Source of the DNA: Verrucomicrobiota bacterium
Lineage (GTDB): Bacteria; Verrucomicrobiota; Verrucomicrobiia; Limisphaerales; J093
Direction of reading: 5' to 3'
DNA length: 64,000 nt
Assembly (NCBI GenBank): GCA_016716505.1
Contig: JADJWF010000001.1
Span: forward strand, 558,001 to 622,000
The position numbers and the translations under genes were made by a program. Within the stretch, counting starts at the first letter, position 1. The number at the start of each line of letters is the position of its first letter. The notes beneath the pieces are model-generated. The model did not search any database. It was not told where the DNA came from and saw only the letters and a program-made list of their open reading frames with translations. Positions 34,432 through 46,054 of this stretch are shown here, piece after piece.

Positions 34432-37400
34432 ATGATGAACAGTAAAGAATCCGCTCGCGAACTGCTCGGCCTCGACAAGGTCAACCTCGTTGACTACGTC
34501 GGCATCAGTGTGGCGTCGCCGGAGACGATCCGGTCGTGGTCGAAGGGAGAGGTGAAGAACCCGGAGACCATCAATTACCGCACGTTCAAGCCCGAGAAGG
34601 GTGGCCTGTTCTGCGAGCGCATCTTCGGTCCGGTCAAGGATTGGGAGTGCTCCTGCGGCAAGTACAAGCGCATCAAGCACCGTGGCGTGGTGTGTGACCG
34701 TTGCGGGGTCGAGGTTACCCTTTCCCGGGTCCGCCGCGAGCGCATGGGGCATATTGATCTCGCCGTGCCGGTCTCGCACATCTGGTTCTTCAAGTGCATG
34801 CCCAGCCGCATCGGTCTGATGCTGGACATGACGGCGCGCAACCTTGAGCGGGTAATCTACTACGAGGATTACCTCGTGATTGACGCGGGGACGACGGCGC
34901 TCAAGCCACATCAACTTCTCAGCGAGCAGGAGTATCGCGAAGCCCGGGAGACGTACGGGGCGGATGCGTTTGTGGCGAAGATGGGTGCCGAGGCGGTTCG
35001 CGATGCGCTGGCCAACATCGACCTCCAGAAGGGAATAGATGAGTTGCAGCAGGCGATGACGGAGACTCGCAGCAAGCAAATTCGGAAGAAGCTCGCCAAG
35101 CGCATCAAGCTGTACCAGGGCTTTCAATCCTCGAAGGCGCGCCCGGAATGGATGATCCTGACGGTGTTGCCCGTGATTCCGCCTGACCTGCGTCCGCTGG
35201 TGCCGCTGGAGGGGGGCCGGTTTGCGACCTCGGACCTGAACGACTTGTACCGGCGGGTCATCAATCGAAACAACCGGTTGAAGAACCTGCTGCAGCTCAA
35301 GACGCCGGAAGTGATCATTCGGAACGAGAAGCGGATGCTCCAGGAAGCGGTGGATGCCTTGTTCGACAACGGTCGTCACGGGCGCGCCGTCACGGGCGCC
35401 GGGAATCGTGCCCTGAAGTCACTCTCGGACATGCTCAAGGGCAAGAGCGGGCGTTTCCGCCAGAACTTGCTCGGCAAGCGCGTGGACTATTCCGGCCGCT
35501 CGGTCATCGTCATCGGCCCGGAGTTGAAACTCCACCAGTGCGGCCTTCCCAAGAAAATGGCTTTGGTGCTGTTCGAGCCATTCATCATCCGCCGGTTGAA
35601 GGAGTTGGGCTACGTCCACACGGTGCGCAGCGCCAAGAAAATGATTGAGCGCCAGTCCCCCGAGGTGTGGGACATCCTGGAAGAGGTGACCCGGGAGCAT
35701 CCCGTGCTCCTCAATCGTGCGCCGACCCTGCACCGGCTTTCGATTCAGGCGTTCGAACCGGTCCTGATTGAAGGCGAGGCCATCCGCATTCATCCCCTGG
35801 TTTGCACCGCGTACAACGCGGATTTCGATGGCGACCAGATGGCGGTCCACGTTCCGCTGTCGGTCGAGGCCCAAATGGAAGCGCGGCTGTTCATGATGGC
35901 GCCGATGAACATCTTCTCCCCGTCCAGCGGCAAGCCGATCATGACCCCGACGCAGGACATCACGTTGGGCTGCTACTACCTGACCGCGGAACCGCGCCGG
36001 CCGAAGCGTCCGGGCGAGCGGATCATGTTGTTTGGCTCAAAGGACGAGGTGATCACCGCCCACATGGACGGCGCTCTCGCGACGCACGACCGCGTATTGC
36101 TGGCCAACCCCGACCGGGGGCGCGTGACCGCTTACGGTGATCCCAACAGCACTGCGATCGAAACCACCGTCGGGCGCGTGATTTTCAGCGAAATCTGGCC
36201 GCCGGAGCTGGGCTTCTACAACAAGCCGGCAGGCAAGGCGCAGTTGGGTGACATCATCTGGCGCTGCTACAAGAACTGCGGCCACGAGCAGACGATTGCC
36301 GCGCTCGACAAGCTCAAGGAACTGGGGTTCCGCGAGGCGACCCGGTCGGGGTGTTCGATCGGGATGGAGGACATGATCATCCCCAAGGAGAAGACCCACG
36401 AGATCGAAGCCGCGCACAAGCAAATCAGCGAGGTCGAGAAGCAGTACCGGAGAGGCATCATCACGCCGGGAGAGCGGTACAACAAGATCGTAGATATCTG
36501 GACGCACTGCACGGACAAGATCTCGAACGTGATGCTGGAAACGCTGAAGCGAAACCTCGACAAACGGGAATACAACCCGGTGTACCTCATGGTGGACTCC
36601 GGTGCCCGCGGTAACAAAGCGCAGGTCCGGCAACTGGCGGGCGTTCGCGGCCTGATGGCCAAACCCGACGGTTCAATCATCGAGCGACCCATCCTCGCCA
36701 ACTTCCGCGAAGGTCTCTCGGTGTTGGATTACTTCATCTCGACGCACGGTGCCCGCAAGGGGCTGGCCGACACCGCCCTGAAAACGGCCGACTCCGGCTA
36801 CATGACGCGCAAATTGGTGGACGTCGCGCAGGATGTGATCATCCGGGAAGAAGACTGCGGCACCAGCAACGGCATCTGGGTCCAGTCCATCTACGAGGGC
36901 GAAGACGAGGTCGTGAAGCTGAGCGAGCGAATCGTGGGGCGCGTGGTCAGCGACGACGTGGTGGATCCCCGTGACCCGAAGAACGTCATCGCGCCGGCAA
37001 ACACGGAGATTGACGAGACCCGCGCCAAGCAGATTGAGGCGTCCGGAATTGAAAGGGTGAAGATTCGTTCGGTGCTGACCTGCGAAAGCAAGTACGGGGT
37101 TTGTGCCAACTGCTACGGTCGCAACCTGGCGACCGGCCTCCGCGTGAAACTGGGCGAGGCAGTGGGCATCATTGCGGCCCAATCCATTGGTGAGCCGGGT
37201 ACCCAGCTCACGATGCGAACGTTCCACATCGGCGGCACCGCTTCGCAGATCTTCAAGCAACCGCAGATCAAGGCAAAGCACGACGGGATCGCGAAGTTCG
37301 TGGATCTGCGCACGGTGGAATTGGAGGACGGCAGCAACATCGTGCTGAACAAGAACGGCTCGATCGTCATCCGGTCAGAAGACGGCCGCGAGCTGGAGAG

Positions 37401-38565
37401 CCACACGGTGGTGATTGGCGCAGTGATTTCCGTCAAGGACGGGGGAGTGGTCCGCAAGGGCGAGACGTTCGTACAGTGGGATCCATACAACGTGCCAATC
37501 ATCTCTGAACGCGCCGGGCGGGTGCAGTTCCACGACATCATCGAAGGAGTGACCATCAAGCAGGAGGTGGATGAGGCCACGGGGCAGGAAGCCCTGGTCG
37601 TGATCGAACACAAGGAAGATCTTCACCCGCAAGTGATCATTCGAGACGACAAGGGGGAGACGCTTGCGAGTTACCCCATTCCTTCGGGCGCGCACATCGA
37701 AGTGTCCGAGGGTAGCCGCGTGCCGGCCGGAGCCCTGCTGGCGAAGACGCCTCGAAAAGCGTCGAAGACGAAAGACATTACCGGTGGTCTGCCCCGGGTG
37801 GCCGAGTTGTTCGAGGCCCGCCGGCCGAAGGACGCAGCGGAGATTTCGAAACTTGACGGGGTCGTGGACTTCGGGCCCTCCGTTCGCGGCAAGCGGTGCA
37901 TTGTCATCAAGGATCCCCAGACCGGCGTGGAGGAGGAACACCTGATTCCAATCGGCAAGCACGTCATCGTGTTCAAAGGCGACTTCGTCAAGAAGGGACA
38001 GCAACTGACCGACGGTCCGGTGGTTCCCCACGAGGTCTTGGATGTCTGCGGTCCGCAGGAGCTCCAGGAGCACCTCGTCAACGAGATTCAGGAGGTGTAT
38101 CGTCTCCAGGGCGTCACCATCAACGACAAGCACATCGAGATCATCATCCGGCAGATGCTCCGCAAGGTGCGGATTACCGAACCCGGCGACACGTCGTTCC
38201 TTTGGGCGGAGCAGGTGGACAAGTTGGCCTTTGAAGAAGAGAACGCCCGCGTGGAGAGGATGGGCGGCAAACCGGCCGAGGCGCAACCCGTCTTGCTCGG
38301 AATCACGAAAGCCTCGTTGGAGACCGAGAGTTTCCTCAGCGCCGCTTCGTTCCAAGACACGACGCGCGTTCTGACGGAGGCGGCGACGATGGGCAAGGTT
38401 GATTTCCTCCGGGGATTCAAGGAAAATGTGATCATGGGCCACATTATCCCGGCAGGCACGGGCTTCCACACCCACCGGCACGTGCGGCCCGTTCCGCTGG
38501 TGGAACCTGTTCCCGAGGAGTCGGCGGATGGGTCCGCTGGCGCGGAGGGCCCGGTTGCTGTCTGA
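34432..38565 (+). CDS. rpoC: DNA-directed RNA polymerase subunit beta'
   Basis: This 1377-aa subunit holds the active-site Mg2+ in NADFDGDQ (residues 462-469; Asp464, Asp466, Asp468). The N-terminal zinc site is Cys73, Cys75, Cys88, Cys91 (CSCGKY...CDRC). The second zinc site is near CESKYGVCANCYG. The trigger-loop/bridge regions GEAVGIIAAQSIGEPGTQLT and RTFHIGGTAS are present. The C-terminus ends in a short acidic/Gly tail. An ATG pair at 34432/34435 leaves a one-codon ambiguity. No terminator is visible after it; an A-rich tract begins at once. Confidence 0.98.
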   Translation: MMNSKESARELLGLDKVNLVDYVGISVASPETIRSWSKGEVKNPETINYRTFKPEKGGLFCERIFGPVKDWECSCGKYKRIKHRGVVCDRCGVEVTLSRVRRERMGHIDLAVPVSHIWFFKCMPSRIGLMLDMTARNLERVIYYEDYLVIDAGTTALKPHQLLSEQEYREARETYGADAFVAKMGAEAVRDALANIDLQKGIDELQQAMTETRSKQIRKKLAKRIKLYQGFQSSKARPEWMILTVLPVIPPDLRPLVPLEGGRFATSDLNDLYRRVINRNNRLKNLLQLKTPEVIIRNEKRMLQEAVDALFDNGRHGRAVTGAGNRALKSLSDMLKGKSGRFRQNLLGKRVDYSGRSVIVIGPELKLHQCGLPKKMALVLFEPFIIRRLKELGYVHTVRSAKKMIERQSPEVWDILEEVTREHPVLLNRAPTLHRLSIQAFEPVLIEGEAIRIHPLVCTAYNADFDGDQMAVHVPLSVEAQMEARLFMMAPMNIFSPSSGKPIMTPTQDITLGCYYLTAEPRRPKRPGERIMLFGSKDEVITAHMDGALATHDRVLLANPDRGRVTAYGDPNSTAIETTVGRVIFSEIWPPELGFYNKPAGKAQLGDIIWRCYKNCGHEQTIAALDKLKELGFREATRSGCSIGMEDMIIPKEKTHEIEAAHKQISEVEKQYRRGIITPGERYNKIVDIWTHCTDKISNVMLETLKRNLDKREYNPVYLMVDSGARGNKAQVRQLAGVRGLMAKPDGSIIERPILANFREGLSVLDYFISTHGARKGLADTALKTADSGYMTRKLVDVAQDVIIREEDCGTSNGIWVQSIYEGEDEVVKLSERIVGRVVSDDVVDPRDPKNVIAPANTEIDETRAKQIEASGIERVKIRSVLTCESKYGVCANCYGRNLATGLRVKLGEAVGIIAAQSIGEPGTQLTMRTFHIGGTASQIFKQPQIKAKHDGIAKFVDLRTVELEDGSNIVLNKNGSIVIRSEDGRELESHTVVIGAVISVKDGGVVRKGETFVQWDPYNVPIISERAGRVQFHDIIEGVTIKQEVDEATGQEALVVIEHKEDLHPQVIIRDDKGETLASYPIPSGAHIEVSEGSRVPAGALLAKTPRKASKTKDITGGLPRVAELFEARRPKDAAEISKLDGVVDFGPSVRGKRCIVIKDPQTGVEEEHLIPIGKHVIVFKGDFVKKGQQLTDGPVVPHEVLDVCGPQELQEHLVNEIQEVYRLQGVTINDKHIEIIIRQMLRKVRITEPGDTSFLWAEQVDKLAFEEENARVERMGGKPAEAQPVLLGITKASLETESFLSAASFQDTTRVLTEAATMGKVDFLRGFKENVIMGHIIPAGTGFHTHRHVRPVPLVEPVPEESADGSAGAEGPVAV

Positions 38566-38620
38566 GGAACGAAAAAAAATCCAAAAAAAAATTGCGCCCG
38601 TCGGAACGCTTGAATAGGCT
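38566..38620 (+). promoter_or_regulatory. A-tract (UP-like) element and candidate promoter for the str cluster
   Basis: Two A-runs (eight As and nine As) at about 38571-38591 lead into TTGCGC (38592-38597), then 17 bases and TAGGCT (38615-38620; weak -10). In a GC-rich genome such A-tracts just upstream of a -35 resemble an UP element. rpsL starts 87 bases on. The -10 match is poor, so confidence is low. Confidence 0.35.
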
Positions 38621-38706
38621 CCGCGTTCCATTTTGTCCGGGGTAAGCGGTCAAGACGGGGCGGTGCTGGGGCTTCCAGTTTCCGCGCAATTATTTTTTGT
38701 TTCGCG

Positions 38707-39111
38707 ATGCCGACCATCAACCAACTCGTTCGTAAAGGGCGAAGTCGAATCAAGTACAAGAGCAAGTCGCCGGCTCTTGAGGGTTCGCCGTTCCGGCGGG
38801 GTGTTTGCTTGCAGGTAATGACCCGCACGCCGAAGAAACCCAATTCGGCCATGCGGAAAGTGGCGAAGGTGCGGTTGACCAACGGGCATGAGGTAATCGC
38901 CTACATCCCTGACGAAGGACACAACTTGCAGGAACATTCGATCGTGTTGGTGCGGGGGGGGCGGGTGAAGGACCTCCCCGGCGTCCGGTACCACATCGTC
39001 CGAGGGACGCTTGATGCTGCCGGTGTGGAGAAGCGGCGCGTCAGTCGGTCGAAATACGGAGTGAAACGGCCAAAGGCTGGCAAGCCGTCGGCAGCAGCCC
39101 CGGCCAAATAG
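38707..39111 (+). CDS. rpsL: 30S ribosomal protein S12
   Basis: S12 lies at the decoding centre and tunes accuracy. The 134-aa product has the typical MPTINQLVRKGR start, TPKKPNSAMRKVAKVRLTNG and RGGRVKDLPGVRYHIVRGTL. The lysines that change in streptomycin-resistant mutants (TPKKPNSA and RVKDLPG) are wild type. The loop usually YI(P/G)GEGHNLQEH reads YIPDEGHNLQEH. First gene of the str cluster. Confidence 0.98.
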   Translation: MPTINQLVRKGRSRIKYKSKSPALEGSPFRRGVCLQVMTRTPKKPNSAMRKVAKVRLTNGHEVIAYIPDEGHNLQEHSIVLVRGGRVKDLPGVRYHIVRGTLDAAGVEKRRVSRSKYGVKRPKAGKPSAAAPAK

Positions 39112-39122
39112 GTTTCCCAAGT

Positions 39123-39596
39123 ATGTCTCGTCGCCGTCAAGCAGTGAAACGCCCGGTTCTAGCCGACCCGCGGTACAATTCGACTTTGGTCACCCGGTTG
39201 GTGAACACGGTCATGAAGTGGGGCCAGAAAAGCACCGCGCAGCGGATCGTCTATGATGCCTTCGAGGAGCTCACGGTAAAAAACCCCGCCGCCAATCCGC
39301 TGGAAATCCTGCAACGGGCAGTGGACAACGCCAAACCGAGACTTGAGGTCAAACCCAGGCGGGTGGGCGGGGCGACGTATCAGGTGCCCTTGAAGGTCCC
39401 TGCCGATCGGCAGGTGGCGCTGGCCATGCGGTGGATTGTGGACTTCGCTGACGCCCGAAAGGGCGTGCCGATGAGGCAGGCGTTGGCGGCTGAAATTCTC
39501 GAAGCGTACCAGGGACAAGGTAACGCGATTCGTAAACGGGACGACGTCCACAAAATGGCCCAAGCCAACAAGGCTTTCGCCCACTTCCGCTGGTAG
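39123..39596 (+). CDS. rpsG: 30S ribosomal protein S7
   Basis: S7 nucleates assembly of the 30S head and contacts E-site tRNA. The 157-aa product has SRRRQAVKRPVLADPRYN, VTRLVNTVMKWGQKSTAQRI and GGATYQVPLKVPADRQVALA. The length is normal. It follows rpsL by 11 bases; fusA begins 69 bases downstream. Confidence 0.98.
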   Translation: MSRRRQAVKRPVLADPRYNSTLVTRLVNTVMKWGQKSTAQRIVYDAFEELTVKNPAANPLEILQRAVDNAKPRLEVKPRRVGGATYQVPLKVPADRQVALAMRWIVDFADARKGVPMRQALAAEILEAYQGQGNAIRKRDDVHKMAQANKAFAHFRW

Positions 39597-39665
39597 TTGT
39601 CCCGGCAGGCGGAAACGAAACTGCTTTCGTCGAAAGAGTCGCAGAGAAGACACCACTGGAATCGG

Positions 39666-41843
<2,178 letters not shown>

Positions 41844-41868
41844 GGACGAGTAGCTTTCAAGAAATCGT

Positions 41869-42177
41869 ATGGCCGGACAGCGCATTAGAATTCGACTTAA
41901 GGCGTTCGATCACCGGGTGATTGACCAATCCGTCCGGGACATCGTGGACACCGTCAAGCGCACGGGCGCGATGGTGGCTGGACCGGTGCCTCTGCCGACC
42001 CGCATTGAGCGATTCACGGTTCACCGGTCACCCCATGCGGACAAGAAGTCTATGGAGTCGTTTGAGCAGCGGACCCATAAACGGCTGCTGGACATCTTGG
42101 AACCGACCGCCAAGACCGTGGACGAGTTGAAAAAGTTGAACCTCCCGGCAGGTGTGGACATTCAAATCAAGATCTAG
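41869..42177 (+). CDS. rpsJ: 30S ribosomal protein S10
   Basis: S10 is a 30S head protein and the NusE partner of NusB/NusG. The 102-aa product has RIRIRLKAFDHRVIDQS and GPVPLPTRIERFTVHRSPH; the length is typical. First gene of the S10 cluster, 25 bases after fusA, so it is probably co-transcribed with str. rplC starts 3 bases after its stop. Confidence 0.98.
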   Translation: MAGQRIRIRLKAFDHRVIDQSVRDIVDTVKRTGAMVAGPVPLPTRIERFTVHRSPHADKKSMESFEQRTHKRLLDILEPTAKTVDELKKLNLPAGVDIQIKI

Positions 42178-42180
42178 CGT

Positions 42181-42909
42181 ATGGTTGGATTGCTCGGCAA
42201 GAAGCTTGGTCACACCCGTGTGTACGACACGGACGGGGTGGTTGTGCCCGTCACGGTGGTCCAAGCCGGACCTAATTCGGTCTTGCAGGTCAAGTCGAAG
42301 TCGGGTAAGGACGGCTACGATTCGGTGCAGCTCGGTTTCGATGCACAAAAGCCTTCCCGTTTGACTAAGGCAGTCCGGGGTCATTTGGCGAAGTTTGGAG
42401 TTGAAGGTGTAAAGCGGATTCGGGAGTTCCGTGGCTTTTCATTGCCGGTGAAACCTGGAGACACAATTGGTGCCGGGATTTTCGAGGTGGGCGACTTTGT
42501 GGACGTTATCGGGACGACCAAGGGACGGGGCTTTGAAGGTGTTGTCAAGCGGCACGGATTTCGGGGTGGAGATATGACGCACGGCGCGAAGGGATGGCAC
42601 CGGCGTTCGGGTGCGATCGGGCAACGTCTGTTTCCCGGTACTGTAATGAAGGGGATGCGGATGCCGGGTCACATGGGCCAAGTGCGTCGGACGACCCAGA
42701 ATCTTGAGATCGTCAAAGTACTCGCCGAGGAAAATCTATTGCTCATCAAGGGTGCGATTCCGGGTTCCGAGGGTGACTACGTGGTCATTCGCGAATCAAA
42801 GAAGATTCCCAAGGTGAAGGCTGTCGCTATCCGTGCGGCGAGGGCTGAGGAACGGAAGGCGAAAGAAGAGGCCAAGGCGGGAGCCAAGGCGGCGAAGAAA
42901 AAGAAATAA
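42181..42909 (+). CDS. rplC: 50S ribosomal protein L3
   Basis: L3 is an early-assembly protein near the peptidyl transferase centre. The 242-aa product opens MVGLLGKKLGHTRVYDTDG and has GRGFEGVVKRHGFRGGDMTHG and MRMPGHMGQVRRTTQNLEIV. A Lys/Ala-rich tail of ~30 residues (KAKEEAKAGAKAAKKKK) extends beyond the E. coli protein. Its TAA overlaps the rplD ATG by one base (TAATG). Confidence 0.98.
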   Translation: MVGLLGKKLGHTRVYDTDGVVVPVTVVQAGPNSVLQVKSKSGKDGYDSVQLGFDAQKPSRLTKAVRGHLAKFGVEGVKRIREFRGFSLPVKPGDTIGAGIFEVGDFVDVIGTTKGRGFEGVVKRHGFRGGDMTHGAKGWHRRSGAIGQRLFPGTVMKGMRMPGHMGQVRRTTQNLEIVKVLAEENLLLIKGAIPGSEGDYVVIRESKKIPKVKAVAIRAARAEERKAKEEAKAGAKAAKKKK

Positions 42910-43556
42910 TGGACTCAGTATCTCCTGAACCGATGATGAAGATTCCCGTTCGGGATCTTTCCGGGACGATTACCGGAGAAGTTGATCCTGGCTTCGCATT
43001 GATTTCGGATGGGCGCGGTACCCAGGCTGTTCATGACAGCGTGGTGGCGCTCCTTGCGGCTCGACGACGGGGCACAGCCTGCACAAAGACGATGGGAGAG
43101 GTGGCTGGAAGCGGCAAGAAGCCTTGGCGGCAAAAAGGAACCGGTCGGGCGAGGGCAGGATCCTACCAGTCTCCGCTCTGGCGAGGTGGCGGAGTCGTTT
43201 TTGGCCCGAAACCACGGGATTTTTCGAAGAAGGTCAACCGCCAGACGCAGCGAATGGCTCTGCGAAAGGCATTGAGTGATCGTCTCCGAGATGGCAGCGT
43301 CTCCCTTTTGGCCGAGCTTGCGGTCGAATCTCCGAAGACTAGGGAGTTGGTTGCCAAGCTGAAGGGGATGGGTCTCACGGGAAGCGTCCTGCTCGTGGAC
43401 GATTCAGCGGCACCCAATCTTCGACTTGCCGGGCGCAACATTCCGTGGCTTGCGCTTGCGCGTGGGCGGGACTTGAACGCCTATGAGGTTCTGAAGTACG
43501 ATCACCTGCTGTTCACTCAATCTGCTCTGGCAGAGGTCGCGAAACGCTTGCAATAA
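42909..43556 (+). CDS. rplD: 50S ribosomal protein L4
   Basis: L4 lines the peptide exit tunnel with L22; in E. coli it also represses the S10 operon. The 215-aa product has the loop signature MGEVAGSGKKPWRQKGTGRAR and YQSPLWRGGGVVFGPKPRDF. It starts MDSVSPEPMMKIPVRD; the second Met pair at residues 9-10 could also serve. It overlaps the rplC stop by one base. Confidence 0.97.
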   Translation: MDSVSPEPMMKIPVRDLSGTITGEVDPGFALISDGRGTQAVHDSVVALLAARRRGTACTKTMGEVAGSGKKPWRQKGTGRARAGSYQSPLWRGGGVVFGPKPRDFSKKVNRQTQRMALRKALSDRLRDGSVSLLAELAVESPKTRELVAKLKGMGLTGSVLLVDDSAAPNLRLAGRNIPWLALARGRDLNAYEVLKYDHLLFTQSALAEVAKRLQ

Positions 43557-43557
43557 C

Positions 43558-43839
43558 ATGATCTCTTTCGATATCATTAAAACGGCGCGGCTGACGGAAA
43601 AGGGATCGCTCCAGTCTGAGAAGTTCAATCAGTACACCCTGGTGGCGGATGTGCAGGCATCCAAACTGGAGATCCGGAGGGCAGTAGAGGACCTTTTCAA
43701 GGTTAAAGTGGTCCGTGTTCGGACGATGACCGTGCCGGGGAAGTTGCGCCGAAAGAGAACCCACCAAGCGGGTCGGTCGCCAGAATGGAAAAAAGCGATT
43801 GTGACCCTGAAGCCAGGAGACAAGATTGTTCTGACGTAA
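43558..43839 (+). CDS. rplW: 50S ribosomal protein L23
   Basis: L23 sits at the tunnel exit and docks trigger factor and SRP. The 93-aa product has IIKTARLTEKG, YTLVADVQASKLEIRRAVEDL and FKVKVVRVRTM. It starts 1 base after the rplD stop and lies 14 bases before rplB. Confidence 0.97.
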   Translation: MISFDIIKTARLTEKGSLQSEKFNQYTLVADVQASKLEIRRAVEDLFKVKVVRVRTMTVPGKLRRKRTHQAGRSPEWKKAIVTLKPGDKIVLT

Positions 43840-43853
43840 GTCTCGAGGACCTT

Positions 43854-44708
43854 ATGGCAGTTAAGCTTTACAGACCGCTTACCCCTTCTCGCCGGTATAT
43901 TACGGTGGCGGGGTTCGACGAGATCACGAAGAAGCGTCCCGAAAAGGCTTTGCTGACGCCCCGCAAAAAAACTGGCGGCCGTAACTGCTACGGGCGGGTC
44001 ACGGCGCGGGGAATTGGTGGTGGTCACAAGCAAAGACTGCGATTGGTTGACTTCAAGCGGCGCAAGGTTGGTGTTCGAGCCGAGGTCGTCGCGATTGAGT
44101 ATGATCCAATTCGGTCGGCGCGGCTGGCCCTTTTGAAGTATGCCGACGGCCAAAAGGCTTACATCGTCGCGCCGAACGGCCTGAAGGTCGGGGCGCAAGT
44201 GATGAGCGGTTCCGGGGCCCCGGCCGAATTGGGCAATAGCCTCCCATTGGCTGGGATTCCGGTTGGGGCGGCGATTCATAACATTGAACTGACGCCCGGG
44301 CGCGGGGGACAGCTTGTGAGGGCCGCTGGTGGGGCGGCGACCCTAATGTCCCGGGACAATGGGTACGCGGTTATCAGGCTTCCCTCTGGTGAGATTCGGC
44401 GGGTAAATGAAAAATGCTCGGCGACCATCGGTCAGGTCGGCAATTTGGACCATGAGAATGTGGTGCTGGGCAAGGCCGGGCGATCCCGACACCGGGGAAT
44501 TCGCCCGATCACTCGCGGGGTCGCTCGAAATCCGGTGGATCACCCCAACGGCGGCGGGGCAGGAAAATCGAAGTCGGGAGGGGGTTGGCAGCACCTCGCC
44601 TCGCCTTGGGGTGTGCTGGCGAAGGGATTCCGAACCCGCCATCGGCGGCGCCAATCTAACCGATTCATAGTGGTGCGGCGGGACGGTCGTGCAATGAAGC
44701 TCAAATAG
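43854..44708 (+). CDS. rplB: 50S ribosomal protein L2
   Basis: L2 is needed for subunit joining and peptidyl transferase activity. From the ATG at 43854 it is 284 aa: AVKLYRPLTPSRRYITVAGF, the RNA-binding core GGGHKQRLRLVDFKRRK, and the C-terminal GVARNPVDHPNGGGAGKS. The usual HP(H/L)GGG segment reads HPNGGGAG, keeping the functional His. Confidence 0.98.
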   Translation: MAVKLYRPLTPSRRYITVAGFDEITKKRPEKALLTPRKKTGGRNCYGRVTARGIGGGHKQRLRLVDFKRRKVGVRAEVVAIEYDPIRSARLALLKYADGQKAYIVAPNGLKVGAQVMSGSGAPAELGNSLPLAGIPVGAAIHNIELTPGRGGQLVRAAGGAATLMSRDNGYAVIRLPSGEIRRVNEKCSATIGQVGNLDHENVVLGKAGRSRHRGIRPITRGVARNPVDHPNGGGAGKSKSGGGWQHLASPWGVLAKGFRTRHRRRQSNRFIVVRRDGRAMKLK

Positions 44709-44712
44709 GATT

Positions 44713-44994
44713 ATGGGGCGTTCAATCAAAAAGGGCCCGTTCGTAGACCACCATTTGATGGAAAAGATCGAAAGGGCGCGACAGGAGAAATCAAAGGCTC
44801 CGATAAAGACTTGGTCAAGGCGCTCAATGATCACTCCAGAATTCGTCGGCCTGACTTTCAACGTCCACAATGGTAAAGTCTTCAATCCGGTTTTCGTGAC
44901 TGAAAACATGGTAGGCCACCGGCTGGGAGAGTTCTCGCCGACGCGCACTTTCAGGAAGCATGGTGCTCACACGGCAAAGGCGGAAGCCAAGTAG
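44713..44994 (+). CDS. rpsS: 30S ribosomal protein S19
   Basis: S19 is a 30S head protein next to S13 that contacts the intersubunit bridge. The 93-aa product has MGRSIKKGPFVDHHLMEKIE, IKTWSRRSMITPEFVGLTF and GHRLGEFSPTRTFRKHGAH. It begins 4 bases after the rplB stop. Confidence 0.98.
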   Translation: MGRSIKKGPFVDHHLMEKIERARQEKSKAPIKTWSRRSMITPEFVGLTFNVHNGKVFNPVFVTENMVGHRLGEFSPTRTFRKHGAHTAKAEAK

Positions 44995-45008
44995 CTCGAA
45001 ATAGCTGT

Positions 45009-45341
45009 ATGGAGGTTCACGCGATTACAAAGAATTTTCCCATGTCGCCTCAGAAGATGCGCGAAGTGGTGCGACAGATCCAGGGCCTGCCAGCCGAAGA
45101 CGCCTTGGCGGCGCTCGAAGTGGTACCGAGGAAATCGGCAAGGGGAGCCTTGAAGACGCTTAAGTCAGCCATCGCCAACGCCGAGAACAATCGCAGCCTA
45201 AAAGTTGAAACGCTGCGTGTCAAAGCGGCAACTACCGGCACGGCAACGACTCTCAAACGATTCACTCCGAAAGCGCGCGGATCGGCTGGGCCCACCTTGA
45301 AGCGGCGATGCCATATTAAGATCGTGCTCTCTGACGAATAA
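45009..45341 (+). CDS. rplV: 50S ribosomal protein L22
   Basis: L22 reaches through the large subunit; its beta-hairpin forms the tunnel constriction with L4. The 110-aa product has MSPQKMREVVRQIQGLPAED and the C-terminal hairpin LKRFTPKARGSAGPTLKRRC. The length is normal. Confidence 0.97.
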   Translation: MEVHAITKNFPMSPQKMREVVRQIQGLPAEDALAALEVVPRKSARGALKTLKSAIANAENNRSLKVETLRVKAATTGTATTLKRFTPKARGSAGPTLKRRCHIKIVLSDE

Positions 45342-45347
45342 TCATCT

Positions 45348-46025
45348 ATGGGCCAGAAGTCAAATCCAGTTGGACTCCGAGTAGCGGTTAATCGGGATTG
45401 GCGGTCTCGCTGGTTCTCGTCGAAAAAGGATTTTGCGACACTCTTGGTGGAAGACCAAACAATTCGCAGCCACGTAAAGAAGCGGCTCGAGGGGGCGGCG
45501 GTGCCCCTGATACAGATAGAACGGGCGGCAAATCGGTGCCGAATCACCGTGCACACGGCGAGGCCAGGAGTGGTAATTGGGCGCAAAGGGCAGGAGATCG
45601 ACAAGCTAAAAGAAGATCTAGGCAGATTGACCGGAAAAGAGATTTACGTGGACATCCATGAGATTAAGGATGCTGACACTGATGCCCAGTTGGTTGCTGA
45701 GAACATCGCCCTCCAACTGGAACGACGTGCCTCCTTCCGGCGGGCAATGAAAAAGGCGGTGCAAATAGCGATGGAAAAGGGCGCCGAAGGCATTAAAGTT
45801 CGCTGCGCCGGCCGGCTGGGCGGTGCGGAGTTAGCTCGGGTTGAGTCCTATCATGAAGGACGCGTGCCCTTGCATACCCTGCGCGCTCGGATTGAGTTTG
45901 GTTTTGCAGAAGCGCTGACGGTTTACGGCAAGCTGGGTGTCAAGTGCTGGATTTGCAAAGGTGAGCGGAAAACGCCTAGGAAAGATGCCGCAACCGGTAA
46001 TGGTGTCGTTCCCGTTGGCGGCTGA
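45348..46025 (+). CDS. rpsC: 30S ribosomal protein S3
   Basis: S3 guards the mRNA entry channel and has helicase activity. The 225-aa product opens MGQKSNPVGLRVAVNRDWRS; the KH domain has RPGVVIGRKGQEIDKLKEDL and the C-terminal domain GAEGIKVRCAGRLGGAELAR. It begins 6 bases after rplV. Confidence 0.98.
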   Translation: MGQKSNPVGLRVAVNRDWRSRWFSSKKDFATLLVEDQTIRSHVKKRLEGAAVPLIQIERAANRCRITVHTARPGVVIGRKGQEIDKLKEDLGRLTGKEIYVDIHEIKDADTDAQLVAENIALQLERRASFRRAMKKAVQIAMEKGAEGIKVRCAGRLGGAELARVESYHEGRVPLHTLRARIEFGFAEALTVYGKLGVKCWICKGERKTPRKDAATGNGVVPVGG

Positions 46026-46054
46026 GTCCAAGCACCCTTCGTCGAGGAATACCT

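Noticed and set aside
38707..39111. Streptomycin-resistance change in S12
   Set aside because: The key lysines in TPKKPNSA and RVKDLPG are wild type.
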